Assembly: GCA_038501625.1 (NCBI GenBank)
Contig: JAZAYU010000010.1
Coordinates: forward strand, 9,631,380-9,695,379
Reading direction: 5' to 3'
DNA: 64,000 bases
Source of the DNA: Corbicula japonica
Taxonomy: Eukaryota; Mollusca; Bivalvia; Venerida; Cyrenidae
Part shown: positions 33,255-45,383 of the stretch, piece by piece
Position numbering within the stretch: position 1 is the stretch's first letter
How the letters are laid out: each line of letters begins with the position of its first letter
Made by a program: the position numbers and the translations under genes
The notes under the pieces: generated by a model
Database searches by the model: none
What the model saw: the letters and a program-made list of their open reading frames with translations, nothing else
What the model was told of the DNA's origin: nothing

Positions 33255-33600
33255 CTGAAAATAAAAAAATATAAAAAATTAGATAACTGAATGGTTTCAA
33301 AACTTTTAACGTTTTGAATGTGTGTAGCAGAATAACAGAATCTTACATGTGTTAAGGGGTGTAATGATGCCAAATTGGAAACTAATCAGGGGAAAGAAGG
33401 TGACATACATCCCTTCACATCCGTTCTCCAATTAATGTTGTTCAGTAGTACTCAAATGTATGGACCATGTAGACCTGTTGAAATGAATTTCTGTTCTAAA
33501 ACTTTGCAAATGTTTTCAGCAGAATTGGATGACTAGAACCCTTAGAAGACAACTTTCCCACTGTCCTAACATTATCATAACAACCAGCTAAATACAAAAG

Positions 33601-33836
33601 AACCCTTTCCTCCATAGATACATTATTGTGTGGGCAAACAGTTTAGATCCAGATCAGCCGGCACATCTGTGCAGTCTGATCAGGATCTAAACAGATCGCT
33701 TTTTTATTTATTAAGTTATTTCTGATCAAAATGCGACCAGTGCAGATCCTGATCAGACAGCATAGATGTGCCGGCTGATCTGGATCTACAGGGTCACACT
33801 CGCCTAAAAAGACATATATACGGCGGAAAGGATTAA
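33601..33836. mobile_element. P-type foldback MITE
   Basis: Full length with arms AACCCTTTCCTCCATAGATA / ATACGGCGGAAAGGATTAA. Confidence 0.82.
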
Positions 33837-34179
33837 GTGCAAAAAGCACTGAAGGACATAAGTCATTTTAGCCCCAGAGATGACAATAACTTTGCAAATC
33901 ACTCTTCATAATCTCGGCTAATAATGCGAATGTCTATGAATTATGTATACAGTTTTATCAAAACAGTCTTAGGAAGGTCATGATGGAAGAGTTCTCAGTT
34001 TCTCCAGACCAGTCACTATTTTTATGCAAAATGATGGACGAGGAAACTACTTGACTACATAAACTCCCAAGTCATAATTTTGACAAACACTTTTATTTTA
34101 GTTCTCATACTTGCTTAAGATAAGCTTAGAGGTTCAAGAAATCAAATACTGTGAACTTATGATTATCTGATGAGAAATA

Positions 34180-34416
34180 ACCCTTTACTCCATAGATACA
34201 CCTTTATTGCATGGTTGAAGAATGTAGATCCAGATCTGTTGTCACATTTGTGCCATCTGATCAGTCTCTGCACTGTTTGCTGTTTGATTGATTAGGTTAT
34301 TTCTGACCAAAAAGTGAACAGTGAAGATCCTGATCAGACATCATGGATGTGCTGCTCACCTGGATCTACACTGGTCACACATGCATAAAAAGGCATATAT
34401 ATGGAGGAAAGGGTTA
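34180..34416. mobile_element. P-type foldback MITE
   Basis: Full length, arms nearly perfect (AACCCTTTACTCCATAGATA / TATATGGAGGAAAGGGTTAA). Confidence 0.82.
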
Positions 34417-34602
34417 ACCCTTTGCATGATTTCATGGTTCCACAGATACACAGATATATTCAATTTCCTATGACGCAATAATGCTAGATTTGCAATGTTT
34501 AATTTAAAATCATTGAAATTATGACACCATGATAATTATACAGTAATTGTTTGGTGGGGTGGGGGTGAGGTAGTTGTTATCAAATGAATGGATAACTCTT
34601 AC

Positions 34603-34783
34603 ATTTACACAGCACCTCCTGCACTTTAAGAAGCTCGGTAGAGTTGGTTAGAGATCCTTGTTGTTTAAAGAGGAACACCAAGCCCGGATCTCCGGTAATG
34701 TTACTCAACTCGTCTAGATCAATACTGTCTCCTATACCAATGGCAAGCAGTTTGATACCACTGTTTCTTGCTTCCCTTGCTCT
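34603..34783 (-). CDS. Exon X7: end of VWA module b
   Basis: 181 nt. It encodes RAREARNSGIKLLAIGIGDS, the classic VWA helix then strand ending in GIGD, then DLDELSNITGDPGLVFLF and a closing helix ending VLCK. Acceptor TTGTTACAG, donor AAAT|GTAAGA. A single leftover base joins the 15-nt microexon X8. Confidence 0.88.
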
Positions 34784-34865
34784 CTGTAACAAAATGTCAA
34801 AATTTTGTGCAGAAAAATGTATATTCTTAGAGTAATGTTTGGGACTTCGGTCAAATTTGTGACTT

Positions 34866-35114
34866 CAACCCTTTCCTCCATACAAAACTGTATACATATT
34901 TTTACGCATTTGCTACCAATGTAGATCCAGATCAGCTGGCACATCTGTGCCGTCTGATCAGGTTTTGCACTGGTTGCATTTTTGTCATAAATAACCTAAG
35001 CAATCAAAAAGCAAACAGTTTGGATCCTGATCAGATGGTATGGATGTGCTGGCAGATCTGAATCTCAAATGTTCACCCTTGCAATAAAGGTTTGTCTATG
35101 GAGGAAAGGGTTAA
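34866..35114. mobile_element. P-type foldback MITE
   Basis: Full length, 80 bp upstream (in gene sense) of X7. Confidence 0.82.
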
Positions 35115-35488
35115 ACAGAGACAGATCAGTGTACAAATCTTTACAGTTAAATTCTAGGGCCTACACTGTTTGCTATTCAGTATATATTTACACACATCTT
35201 GCGCTTACCTGAAATCAATTTGGTTTTAAAAACAGTTATAATTTACAAAAAAATTCGTTCAACCCCTACTCCCGAATGGGCAAGGCAATACAAGCCACTC
35301 ACAAAATATTGGATTGTGCAATTTGTTTAAACAGTTACATCAACATTCATGCATGCTTTGCACAAGTGGATCATAGTGAAAAGTGAGCCATCACTTGTTC
35401 TGTTTTCAATGAAGTGGCTTCAACAGCTATTCCCAAAATCCATGGTATCACAAATATTTGCCATATAGTTTTTCAAGAATTTAAGATT

Positions 35489-35730
35489 TAACCCTTTCCT
35501 GTATAGATACACCTTTATTGCTAGGGAGAACAGTTTAGATCCAGATCAGCTGGCACATCCATGCTGTCTGATCAGGATCTTAACTGTTCGCTTTTTGATT
35601 CTTTAGGTTATTTCTGACCAAAATGTGACCAGTGCATATCCTAATCAGACAGCACAGATGTGCCGGCTGATCTGGATCGACATTGGTCACACATGCGTAA
35701 AAATGCATATTTATCAAGGAAATGGTTAAG
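35489..35730. mobile_element. P-type foldback MITE
   Basis: Full length; followed by a direct duplication of about 95 bp (35740-35835 and 35868-35960). Confidence 0.82.
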
Positions 35731-36013
35731 AATTGAAATACAATCATTTAATGGTTAACGGATTGCATTCACCAGGATATGAAAACATTTGTCCACCCAC
35801 ACAATAAAGGTGTGTCTATTGAGAAATATTCACACATAGTTTTTCAAGAATTTAAGATTTAAGAAATAAAAGTACAATCATTTAATGGTTAACAGATTGC
35901 ATTCACCAGGGTATGAAAACATTTGTTTGCCCACACAATAAAGGTGTGTCTATGGGGGAAAGTTAAAAAAATTTGCTAAAAAATGGAGAAATCTGTCTGA
36001 ACAGAATACATAC

Positions 36014-36281
36014 CGAAACAGTCTCAAATCTATTTTGGGACTTTCCATCTGTCAGTATGATTCCAACCTTTTCTGTATACGGTGTTCCAATGAACATATC
36101 AGTAATTCGCTTTATGGCAAGATCTGTGCTTGTCAGCTTGTAATTTGGGTTGATTTTGATTCTATCCATAAATTGGATGTACAGTTCAACGTAAGTCACA
36201 AACTCTCCAATTTGTATGGACGGGGACAAAACTTGACTTGCAAAGGCAAATGCTCCCATCTTAACATATGGCATAACAAAA
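36014..36281 (-). CDS. Exon X6: middle of VWA module b
   Basis: 268 nt. It starts FVMPYVKMGAFAFASQVLSP and runs through KLTSTDLAIKRITDMF, the position of the metal-binding Thr, to VGIILTDGKSQNRFETVS with an intact TDG. Module b therefore keeps all recognisable metal-site elements. Phase 0 at the end joins X7 to give TVSRAREARNSG. Acceptor TGTTGCAG, donor TTCG|GTATGT. Confidence 0.88.
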
Positions 36282-36639
36282 CTGCAACAGGAATAAAAAA
36301 CAATTGTGTATGTTATGTATCTGGCATCCAAGGAGAACAAAAATTCTATAAAACATTTGGTATGGAATACAAATAATACTAATCAAGAACTAATAAGGGC
36401 CACATTTTTATTCTGTAAGTTTTCCCGCTTAGATACTTTTACTCTCATGTTCCAGTTCAATAATTCATCTCGGATGACTTATTCATCGGTTTTATCAAAT
36501 AACAATAAAAACAAAACTAAATGTATCATAAATTCTTCAAAATGTTAACCTCAACAATAATTATTACAAACTACAAAAGTGGCCCTTATCAAATTTTGAG
36601 TAGTATATTTCATGGAAATGTAGAACACATTCTGACAAT

Positions 36640-36815
36640 TAACTCTTCCTGTGCTGTATTTATAAGTATCATTCATGTGTGTTGGGTAAAGATCGCGTGA
36701 TCCGACCGGAGTGAAATATGCACAAGGGCCGTAACGAGGCTCTGCCGATTTACCGCCTAAGTGCATATTTCACAAGGGCCAGATCACTCGATTCTTACCC
36801 AATATATGTGAATGA
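36640..36815. mobile_element. Foldback element around ATCATTCATGTGTGTTGGGT
   Basis: GTATCATTCAT...GGGTAAAGATCGCGTGATC is mirrored by GATCACTCGATTCTTACCC...GTGAATGATAC; inner arms GTGAAATATGCACAAGGGCC / AAGTGCATATTTCAC. Confidence 0.7.
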
Positions 36816-37346
36816 TACTTTTTCTTGCATACCATATTTATTTTTCACATTTTGGGGCATTTTCCTGTAAATTTTTCTTTCACTACTTTTTTATAGTAGC
36901 GGAATGATATACGAGACATTCCATCGTTCATTCATAACTGCGTAAGACGTCTTAAAAGGCGCGTGACTCATTCTACATGGGGGGTGTAGGATCAAAACTT
37001 CCTACACGGGTGAAAACAACAGATGACCTGATCTGGTATGCAAGAATATTTTGGGCAGTTCTATTTCTGTATATGCTGAACTGATAACAGTATTTTAAAC
37101 AGATCAGAAGTATCATGTTCATATGCTATTAAATTTTGAAAAGAGACAAAGCAGTGACTATTTTCTCCAACCCCACCCCCAAATCACCTGGGATTGGGGG
37201 AGAATTAAGAAAACTAAAATTCAACCATTACACATGTTCTTATTTGAGCTCCCTAACATAGACAACATTTCATAGCTACAATGTCAGTCTAATTCAAAAT
37301 GGAACTGTTTTTTGTGAAGACAATAACTTTGGTTCTAAAGATTGTT

Positions 37347-37450
37347 TGCAAGTCACTAATTATGCCAAGGTTTTATATCTGAACTTTGAATAGAAAACAC
37401 AAGGCCATAACAATCACCGTTTGCAAGTCACTAATTATGCCAAGGTTTTA
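37347..37450. repeat. Tandem 74-bp units, left side of the 1182-bp insertion
   Basis: Unit contains GTTTGCAAGTCACTAATTAT and GAACTTTGAATAGAAAA. The array continues at 38635-38740 on the other side of the inserted element. Confidence 0.75.
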
Positions 37451-38632
37451 CAGTAGACTCCACGAAATCGGGTATTGGCTATAAGAATATATCGGCAAAT
37501 GGGGTACGATTTTCGAACACAAAACCATTTCCTATATAAGCAATGTAAATTTTATCGGCCATACGGGTATCGGATAAGAGAATATATCGCCAAATCGAAT
37601 AGAAAATTTGAATTTTTTTTTGCCAAAACTGATTGAAATCAAATATTTTAATCGCCTGTTTACAGGAAATGACACCGGATGTACCGTTTATCGTCCGTAT
37701 CAAAGCTTATGACACCCTTATTATTTGTCTATAGTCAGCTGATAAATCCAATTAAATATTTTGACAGCGATGAACAGGGACAGTGAAGCCTCCGGGCAAA
37801 CAAACTGTAACCTGTCACCTCTTTTAAACAGCTTATTCAATCAGGCGTTAAAATCTGTTACAAATACACAGCAGCCTAGGACTATCCGTTATCGAGACGT
37901 TATTGGTACATGTACTTACAATAATCCACGTTTAAATTTCATTGTCTCTTTTTAATTATCGCATAAATTAATCCGCACAATTCAGAAACAAACAAAAGGT
38001 AATTTCTCAATCATGTTTAAAAAACACTCATAGATTTTTGTACATTTCTTTGATCCGCCTTCCATGTTAATTTCATACGGAGACTGAATTTGATTGACAG
38101 TCAGTATGAAGGTAAACATTGATACCAACCGTCAATGAAATGCAACTTCAAAGGAAATTGTCGGCTCGTATCAAGGCTGTGTTTTTTGGTCGGCTCAGCT
38201 TTGAAATCGTTTGATCTACAAAACTGTGTACGTGACATTTCACATTTTTAACTGGGTTAGATTGGTTGATGATGCAATAATACTGAAATATGATACTTGA
38301 GATAAAATTGTGATGTAATTTATTATGGAATATGTTCGCATTGGTTAGTGTTTTAATACTTATTTCACATTCACGTTGTAAATGTCGCGGTAGCATAATA
38401 TAATTTGAAACTTCGATTTTGTAGCAGAACATGACAGAAGGGTCGGTTAATCAATAAATAAACATATAAAATAATGCATATTTATCCAGAACACGATCTA
38501 CCTGACCTCCCTTGTCAACAAATATAATTATGCAGATTTCATGATGAATACGATTACCGGCCAATCGGGTACTCCGGGCAATAGAATATTTTTAGCTGAC
38601 AATTTGTGTATTCGATTTGCCGGAGTCTACTG
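37451..38632. mobile_element. pogo/Tigger-like TIR element (1182 bp)
   Basis: Starts CAGTAGACTCC and ends GGAGTCTACTG, flanked by TA (37449-37450 and 38633-38634). The disrupted target (AAGGTTT|TA|TATCTGAAC) is present uninterrupted at about 37367-37385 in the neighbouring 74-bp tandem unit, which proves the boundaries. CAGT...CTCC ends with TA duplication are typical of pogo/Tigger elements. No intact transposase seen. Confidence 0.82.
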
Positions 38633-38634
38633 TA

Positions 38635-38740
38635 TATCTGAACTTTGAATAGAAAATACAAGGCCATAACAATAACCGTTTGCAAGTCACTAAATTGGAA
38701 TAGAATCTGAATAGAAAATACAAGGCCATAATAATCAAAA
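38635..38740. repeat. Tandem 74-bp units, right side of the 1182-bp insertion
   Basis: Completes the unit interrupted at 37450 and adds a further, partly deleted unit. Confidence 0.7.
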
Positions 38741-39107
38741 GGATTAAACAGCTTATGGCTGCAATTAGTGTGATTCTTGATATGGCACTTATATCATGAT
38801 AAGCTTTGCAATTATAAATAAAATCATCACATCTTAATCTTCCTTAATCGCTTTCTCTGCAATTAAGAATAATTTCCAATTTATGAAACATGCTGAAAAT
38901 GTACCAGTACAAACTGAAAACTGTTCTCAAGGACATGGAATTTAAAGGGCATCAACTTGACAACTAGAATTTGAGCTCAACTTATTATGAGTCCCTAGAC
39001 TAGGATATTTGACTAAAGAGCTACTCTACTTCCAACATAGTTTTTAACAACCTCGAAAAAACACCACAACAGTTTCTGCTTTTGTTGAATAGTCAAACAT
39101 TCCAGGG

Positions 39108-39247
39108 CCCAAGATCCTAAACTAATACTGGAGACCAGTCTCACATCTCAAGCATGTGATCGGCTGAAATGGCCACCAGTCACCATTTCAGCTATCAGAT
39201 GCTTGAGATTTGTGACTGGTCTTCAAACTAAGGTTTATGATATTGGG
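39108..39247. mobile_element. Hairpin MITE, copy 5 (diverged)
   Basis: Arms GAGACCAGTCTCACATCTCA and mirror, outer part altered to AAGATCCTAAACTAA/GGTTTATGATATT. Confidence 0.75.
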
Positions 39248-39354
39248 CCATGAACTCTTATAGTCTTAACTTTTGAGGTATATGTTTGGTAACTGTCTAA
39301 GTTTAGATCTCAACAACTAGCATCTTTAATAATCAAAGCACCTTTTATCCATTG

Positions 39355-39560
39355 GTTTGGCTTATATCCACTGTCCCTCAAGGGTATATCCATATCAGCC
39401 TGTCATTTGTGCAGTCTGATCATGATCTACACTGTTCTTTAAGAATCGCTCGATTTTTTTATAATTCAAGAGTCAAACAGTGTAGATCCTAATCAGACCG
39501 CAAAGATGTGCAATTTAATCTCGATGTACAATGGTATTTAAGCGGTATCTACTAAGTAAA
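39355..39560. mobile_element. P-type foldback MITE, diverged
   Basis: GTGTAGATCCTAATCAGACC and CTGATCATGATCTACACTGT recognisable. Confidence 0.65.
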
Positions 39561-39593
39561 TTATCAATATCAATAAAGATTTCATCTAGAACT

Positions 39594-39862
39594 AGAATGT
39601 GTCTTCCAACACTGACGCCCACATCCCTACAACAACATTTGTAACGAAGGGCCATAACGCTCATGAAAACGGTCGCAGGAATAATTCTTTTCTTTACGAT
39701 AATCTACACATCCTGCTTGATCATCTGTGCAAGTTTGAAAGAAATCACCCGATAGTTAATGAGGAGTTGATGCCACCAGATTTGGGGGATGTATGTATGG
39801 ACAGACTGACATAGAGACGAGCGCAACTCTATATGCCTCCCATTTTGTGGGGGCATAAAAAT
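39594..39862 (+). mobile_element. Dispersed repeat, CCTCAGACACTGATG family, copy 3
   Basis: Same core, ends CCCATTTTGTGGGGGCATAA 13 bp from exon X5. Confidence 0.75.
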
Positions 39863-39874
39863 TTGGATCCTTAC

Positions 39875-39983
39875 CCACTCATCAAAACAGCAGTAAAACT
39901 TTTCACATCATCGAATATGTCCGTTATACTATCAGATGCATCCAAAGCAAACACGATTGCAGCATCAGTACCATTACATTGTG
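39875..39983 (-). CDS. Exon X5: start of VWA module b
   Basis: 109 nt, phase 2 in and 2 out. X20 and X24 have exactly the same size and phase, which marks a duplicated module. It encodes QCNGTDAAIVFALDASDSIT, with a full DxSxS metal motif (D-A-S-D-S), then the first helix DDVKSFTAVLMSG. The acceptor follows a run of T (TTTTTTTTTCAG); donor GTGG|GTAAGG. Confidence 0.88.
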
Positions 39984-40016
39984 CTGAAAAAAAAAGTTTC
40001 AGAAATTTATTGCTTT

Positions 40017-40232
40017 TACCCTTTACTCCATAGAACGCCTTTAATGCATGGGTGAACAGTATTGATCCAGATGAGCAAGCACATCTGTGCCAACTGATCA
40101 GGATCTACACTGATTGCTTGTTGATAAGAAACAACATAACGACTCTTAAAGTGAACAGTGCAGATACCGAGATAATCAGATGTGTCAGCTGATCTGGATC
40201 TACACTGTTTGCCCATGCGATAAAAAGGTTTA
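40017..40232. mobile_element. P-type foldback MITE, right arm replaced by TATGGGGC element
   Basis: Left arm ACCCTTTACTCCATAGAACG; cut at 40232 by the next element, remainder (AGTAGAGGGTTA) near 40497. Confidence 0.75.
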
Positions 40233-40490
40233 TATGGGGCACGTCACGGGAAAAGGTACCTTCAGACAGTTGACATCAATCTTTGAAATGACGTCATAAA
40301 TTTGAGCAGACAACATTATTGATAATGCATTGCTTGGTAAAAATACCATTTTATTGTCAAAATGTGTAACAAAATCACATTTTAGTTGTAAGAAATTGAT
40401 TTATAGTTGTAAGTTCTTTCTTCATTTAGTAAAAACTAAAATATCACTAAAAAAAAAGCGAAGGCACCTTTTCCCGTGACGTGCCCCATA
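40233..40490. mobile_element. Foldback MITE, TATGGGGC family, copy 1
   Basis: 258 bp with termini TATGGGGCACGTCACGGGAA and mirror. Inserted at the 3' arm of a P-type foldback. Relatives at 46420-46659 and 47662-47920. Confidence 0.78.
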
Positions 40491-40687
40491 CAAGAAGTAG
40501 AGGGTTACATTAAATTACATCTACAGCTGAGATCATAAGATGACTTGTCATCATTTTCTGGTGTAAGAAGACACTGTTTTACTCTTGGGAATTATTTTGG
40601 TTTTGGCTTCCATCAAGATGGAACTTTCAACTTTCCCCAATCTGGCTGTATATGATTCCTTACCTGTAAGGTTCCACTTACAGGATT

Positions 40688-40872
40688 AACCCTTTCCTAA
40701 TATACAAGCCTTTATGGCATCGTGAACAGTGTAGATCCAGATCAGATGGCACATATATACCATCAGATCAGGATCTGCACTATTTGCTTTTTGGTCAAAA
40801 TAACCCAATAACAAAAAAAGCGAACAGAGTAGATCCTGATTAGATGGCAGATGTGCCAGCTGATCTGGATCT
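40688..40872. mobile_element. P-type foldback MITE, left part of a copy split by a transposon
   Basis: Continues at 41858-41902 (ACTTTACGCCCATGCC ... GAGGAAAGGCTTAA). Confidence 0.78.
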
Positions 40873-40874
40873 TA

Positions 40875-41855
40875 GAGTCAAGTTACCTATGCTCGGCCAG
40901 TCCAATGCTCGGCTAGTTTTGTTTACATCAGTCGTTTCTTCAATAAAAATGTAAAATCAAAAGTAAATTGTTTTTTTTTTGTTTAACCCAACATGGCATT
41001 GTAGAAAGAAAACATTACATTGTAGAAAGAATGCAAGGTCTGTTTCGTCAAAGCGCTTGAATGCCGACAGCAGACGATAGTGGTCAGGAATGACAGATAA
41101 ATTGTAAACGAAAAACATATTTCTTTTAAGTCAAACCATAATGTTCATTTGACCTGGTGTGTATCGCTGTGAAAAATGTGATATTTTTTTCCCTTTAAAA
41201 AGTTATGAAAGATTAACACAGCTTTTATAAATGCCGTCTTAACCAACACCCCACCCACTCCCGAATACACTGGGTAAAAATCTGAACCGCACCACGATAA
41301 TACTAGGACAAAAATTGTTTAATGACAAATGACTCAAAATTTTTTTGTATTAAAGACCGTTTTATCTTTCAAGTTAATCATTTTTACTTTTTTACTGGTT
41401 ATTTTGACAATGTTTGCACCTTCTTTAAAATCGTACTTTCCGCAGTGGTGAAATAAGAAAACAACAGCATCAGGAAATGTGGGTACATATCTAAAGAGCA
41501 AAATAAACACTTATTGTTTTTAAGTTTTTGAATTGTTATATTATTTAAAATATTTAAGCATAATTCTAATATTTTATAACATTATATTCCAAAAATAACC
41601 ATAAATTGGCTGTTAAACTACCTGGCCGAGCATTGGACCAAATCTACTGAAATTTAGTTGTGTTGAACCTGTTAAAAACCGCGCCGATTTTACCCATTAA
41701 CTGACGTCATCCAGGCGCTTACATGTATGACCTAATTTTGTTAATACATGCTGACTACATAACATACATAACATTAAATATTTAAGGACGATCGGTAAAT
41801 AAAATATCTTTAAAGAAAACGTTATGAATCTGGCCGAGCATAGGTAACCTGACTC
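40875..41855. mobile_element. Non-autonomous TIR DNA transposon, copy 2 (981 bp)
   Basis: Same termini as 9819-10771, flanked by TA. It sits inside a P-type foldback element whose halves lie at 40688-40872 and 41858-41902, so it inserted after that element. Confidence 0.8.
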
Positions 41856-41902
41856 TAACTTTACGCCCATGCCATAAAGGTGTTGATTTTGAGGAAAGGC
41901 TT

Positions 41903-42990
41903 AAAACTTGTATAGGTAAGGGGTGTGTCCAACAGTCAATGACCACCCAAGGGCAGTAAAAATCCCCTTAAAATTTCAAGAACTTAAGACATTATATAAC
42001 GCAATATATATATATTCTTGCATACAAATTTTGGCATTTTGGCCAGGTGAGACATACTGGCGAATTTATTTTGGCATATCATAACTTCTGAACAATTATT
42101 TTAACGTTCATCAATAATCCACATTTTATAGCAACAAATACAAAATCGGCATACTTGGAAGTCTTAGAATACTGTCAGTGGCGGAAGCTTGAAACTGCCC
42201 TCTTGATACTGAAATGAAATAAAATAGGATTTTGTTTTTACAAGACATGCAAATAATATTATATATGATTTTGTTTATACAAGACATGCAAATAAATTAG
42301 GATTTTGTTTACACATTTAGTGCAAAGTACCATTCTGGGTAATTTGAATCACAGCTCTTTACCGTAAAATTCCTTTTTAATGCCCCGTACCAAATAAACA
42401 CTCCCCAATTTATTGTTTTAGGAAATAAATCAGTTAATCCATATTTATTATCCAATATCTTTCAGAATCTATTATTAGTATAAGAATAATAAATATAAAG
42501 AATCAACGCCCCTTCTGTCAGAAAATGTAAAGTCCCTGAGGGCATTTAAAAGGACTTTTACAGTATATCAGAATTACTACAGGCTAGATGACAAATCTGC
42601 CATAATGTAAGTTCCTTTAAATCTGCCATAATGTAAGTTCCTTTTGATCATAAATTGTCATCATTGTTAAGAAGCTTTACTTGGGTAAGGTCCTATGAAA
42701 TGTTATTCCTGTCTACTGTTGCATCATTTCATTTTGTGGGGATCAAATATCACGAGGAAGGCATATTTGACATTTTCATGCAGGAATATATTCAACAGTT
42801 GTGTTATTCTCACAAAATGAGATTGTATCATAACTTGATTTTTTGTTAAGTGTTTAAATTTGTGCATTTGCTCTAGCTTGAAACACATGAAAATCATTCC
42901 GCAAAAATATAATATGATATCACAGTATTCCTATTGTCACATGTAACACAACTTTATGAATCAAAGACCTGTCTATGTGTACAAATAGTG
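41903..42990. other. Intron sequence, no recognised feature
   Basis: AT-rich with short local duplications (AAATCTGCCATAATGTAAGT twice near 42600). The plus-strand open frame at 42655-42849 has no coding signature. Confidence 0.5.
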
Positions 42991-43216
42991 TAAACCCTTT
43001 CTTCCATATTTACCCCTTTATGGAACAAACATTGTATATCCAGATCCGTGCCATCTGATCAGGATCTACACTGTCCATCTTTTAGATTCATTAGGTTACT
43101 TCTGAACAAGATGTGACCAGAGCAGATCCAGATCAACAAGTACAAATGTGCCAGCTGATCTGGATCTACACTGGATGCACATGCATTTAAACAGATAAAT
43201 AGGAAGTTAAGGGTTA
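42991..43216. mobile_element. P-type foldback MITE
   Basis: Full length; ends 13 bp from the X4 donor. Confidence 0.8.
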
Positions 43217-43228
43217 AAGAAAACCTAC

Positions 43229-43381
43229 ATGCTACAATGCCAGCATCCATCCTTGGCGTGATTTCTGCCATCTGCCAGCTGTTCTGGATGAACGCGAGCC
43301 CCGCCTCCGAGTTATAAGAAAAGCTCTTCAGGTCAATAATGTCCGTCTCAGGTCCAATGCCAAGGCTCATCACGGCAACAC
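43229..43381 (-). CDS. Exon X4: end of VWA module a
   Basis: 153 nt. It encodes VAVMSLGIGPETDIIDLKS, the strand typical of the VWA C-terminal third (hydrophobic run then GIG), and ends with the closing helix and AGIVA. The donor is GCAT|GTAGGT. An alternative GT a few bases on would break phase with X5, whereas this one gives a continuous A-S-Q-C-N. A P-type foldback element lies immediately 3' of this exon. Confidence 0.85.
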
Positions 43382-44649
43382 CTGCAATAACACAATTGTC
43401 AAAACCTGATGCCCTTTTTTTATACACTTTTATGACAAATTGCAAAATTAAATTCATGATTTCCAGAAAGGGGGTTCTTTTGAAGCAGTCTTAGGACAGT
43501 TCCATAGTTTCCAACTCTCTGCCAAAAATCCCCATGAAAATAAAATATTGCTGCCCAAAGCAAAGATGGGTTTTGATCAACCCGACTGTACCCCATGTGG
43601 TGCCGCCCCTGAAATGATTCATCTTGGACACCTGCAATAACACAATTGGCAAAACCTGATGCCCTATAGAGGGAATGGATTAGAGGGAGACTTAGCCAAC
43701 AACCTTACTATAAATGCAGAGGTGTAGAATTCCACTCAACAGCTCGCCATGGTGAGTAAATGATCCGTTGGGTCGAGTGAAGCGGCTGAAACACTCGACC
43801 GACCGCCATGGCGAGTAAATTTTTTGCAAAGCTGGTGTTTCTTCGGAAAAATGAAATATGTTCACTTTGTTTACAAAATACAATTCGATTTCCGGTATTT
43901 CGGTCGTTTTCCGGTGTATTCGGAACGTTTCTGATGTAAAGGTAACGGCAGCAATTTATTTTTATCCTAATTGGGTTTCCCAAATCAGAACGAGACTGCA
44001 AGTGCACGTATTTTCCCGCTATATGTCAAAATGTCGAAACAAATGAAGATAACGTTTTTTACATAATGTAGGGGTGATGATGAAAAGCGAGAGAGTGAGC
44101 GAAACAGTAAGAAAAGATAGAACAAAAAGAAAAACGAAAATTGCAACAGAAAGAGTATTTTATTAAAAATGTAAGGGCGAGTGTACTTTCTGTAAGGGCG
44201 AGTGCACTTACTCATTCACTCGACCTGCAGGGCGAATGGGTCAAAGAAAATTTCTACACCTCTGAAATGTCAATCTATTATTTTTAATAATTTTATGAAA
44301 AATTGCAAAATTGAATTCAAAATTACCAGAAAGAGGATTCATTTCAGGCAGTCTTAGAACAGATACTGTTTTCCAACTTTCTGGCAAAATCCCCATGAAA
44401 ATAAAATATTGCCACCCAATAAATGGGTTTTTAGCAACTCCACTGTGGGTCTGCCCCTGGAATGATTCATCTTGGACTTAATTTCTACCTGGTCAACTGT
44501 ATGAAATGGGACACTCGATCTCATTGTGTGAAATGTTTCCATCTGTGTTTACACTTTTACCTGTACAATTTTTTACAGTTATTTAAAGGTAAATGTTTAA
44601 GTAAACCCTACTGCTACAGCCTTTTTTTCCACATTTACATGTACTTTAC

Positions 44650-44805
44650 CTGCATTTCTGACTTGTCTGATCTTAGCTTGAAGCACATCATCTATAACCA
44701 CATCACCCTGCATGATGAGTAGCGCAACCTTGTTTACGTTGGCTCTACCTCGTGTTCCAAACATGGCCAACATAGCATCCAATGCTGCTAATACATTAGG
44801 TCCAC
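44650..44805 (-). CDS. Exon X3: VWA module a, third part
   Basis: 156 nt. It encodes GGPNVLAALDAMLAMFGTRG, the helix after the second metal loop, and then KVALLIMQGDVVIDDVL, which takes the place of the usual strand ending in T-D-G. The TDG is absent (MQGD), which again suggests module a does not bind metal in the classical way. It ends KIRQVRNAG across the junction with X4. Acceptor ATTATACAG, donor GCAG|GTAAAG. Confidence 0.85.
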
Positions 44806-44829
44806 CTGTATAATGTCATAAAAATGCAT

Positions 44830-45063
44830 TTACCCTTTCGTTCTTGGGATATTGCTGGTATCTCATGGGCAAACAGTGTAGATCCTGATCAGCTGCCACA
44901 TCTGTACCTTATCTGATCAGGATCTTCAATGATTTCCTTTTTGATTCATTAGGTTATTTATGACCAAGAAGGGACCAGTGTAGATCCAGAGCCAGCTGGG
45001 CTGTCTGATCTGAATATTTTCAGTGGCATGTGATGAAACCCATATATATCGAGTAGTTAACTT
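44830..45063. mobile_element. P-type foldback MITE
   Basis: Full length with weak arms, 25 bp from X3. Confidence 0.75.
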
Positions 45064-45383
45064 GACCTTGACATTTTTAACTAACCACTTCCAAAGCAAG
45101 TGATGACCTCCTTAAGAGAATGTATAATATCAACCACACATTCAACATATGATGGCCTACATTCATGTCATTTGTTGACCAAATGTTGCTTAAACAGAAT
45201 TAACGACCAACCATACATATCGTCAACCCCTTAATGACAAATGTTTATATTTCGTTTATTCTACGTTTTCACAAAATGTATCTGGAATCAGTTTTGATGG
45301 GATTTTAATGGCCCATTAGCGAGCTACACTTTCATCTTGGTAACCATTTAATGGCATAACAACTAAACAAAACTTTGTCTTTT

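Noticed and set aside
42120..42220. Possible additional exon between X4 and X5
   Set aside because: No VWA-like reading, and X4 already joins X5 in phase.
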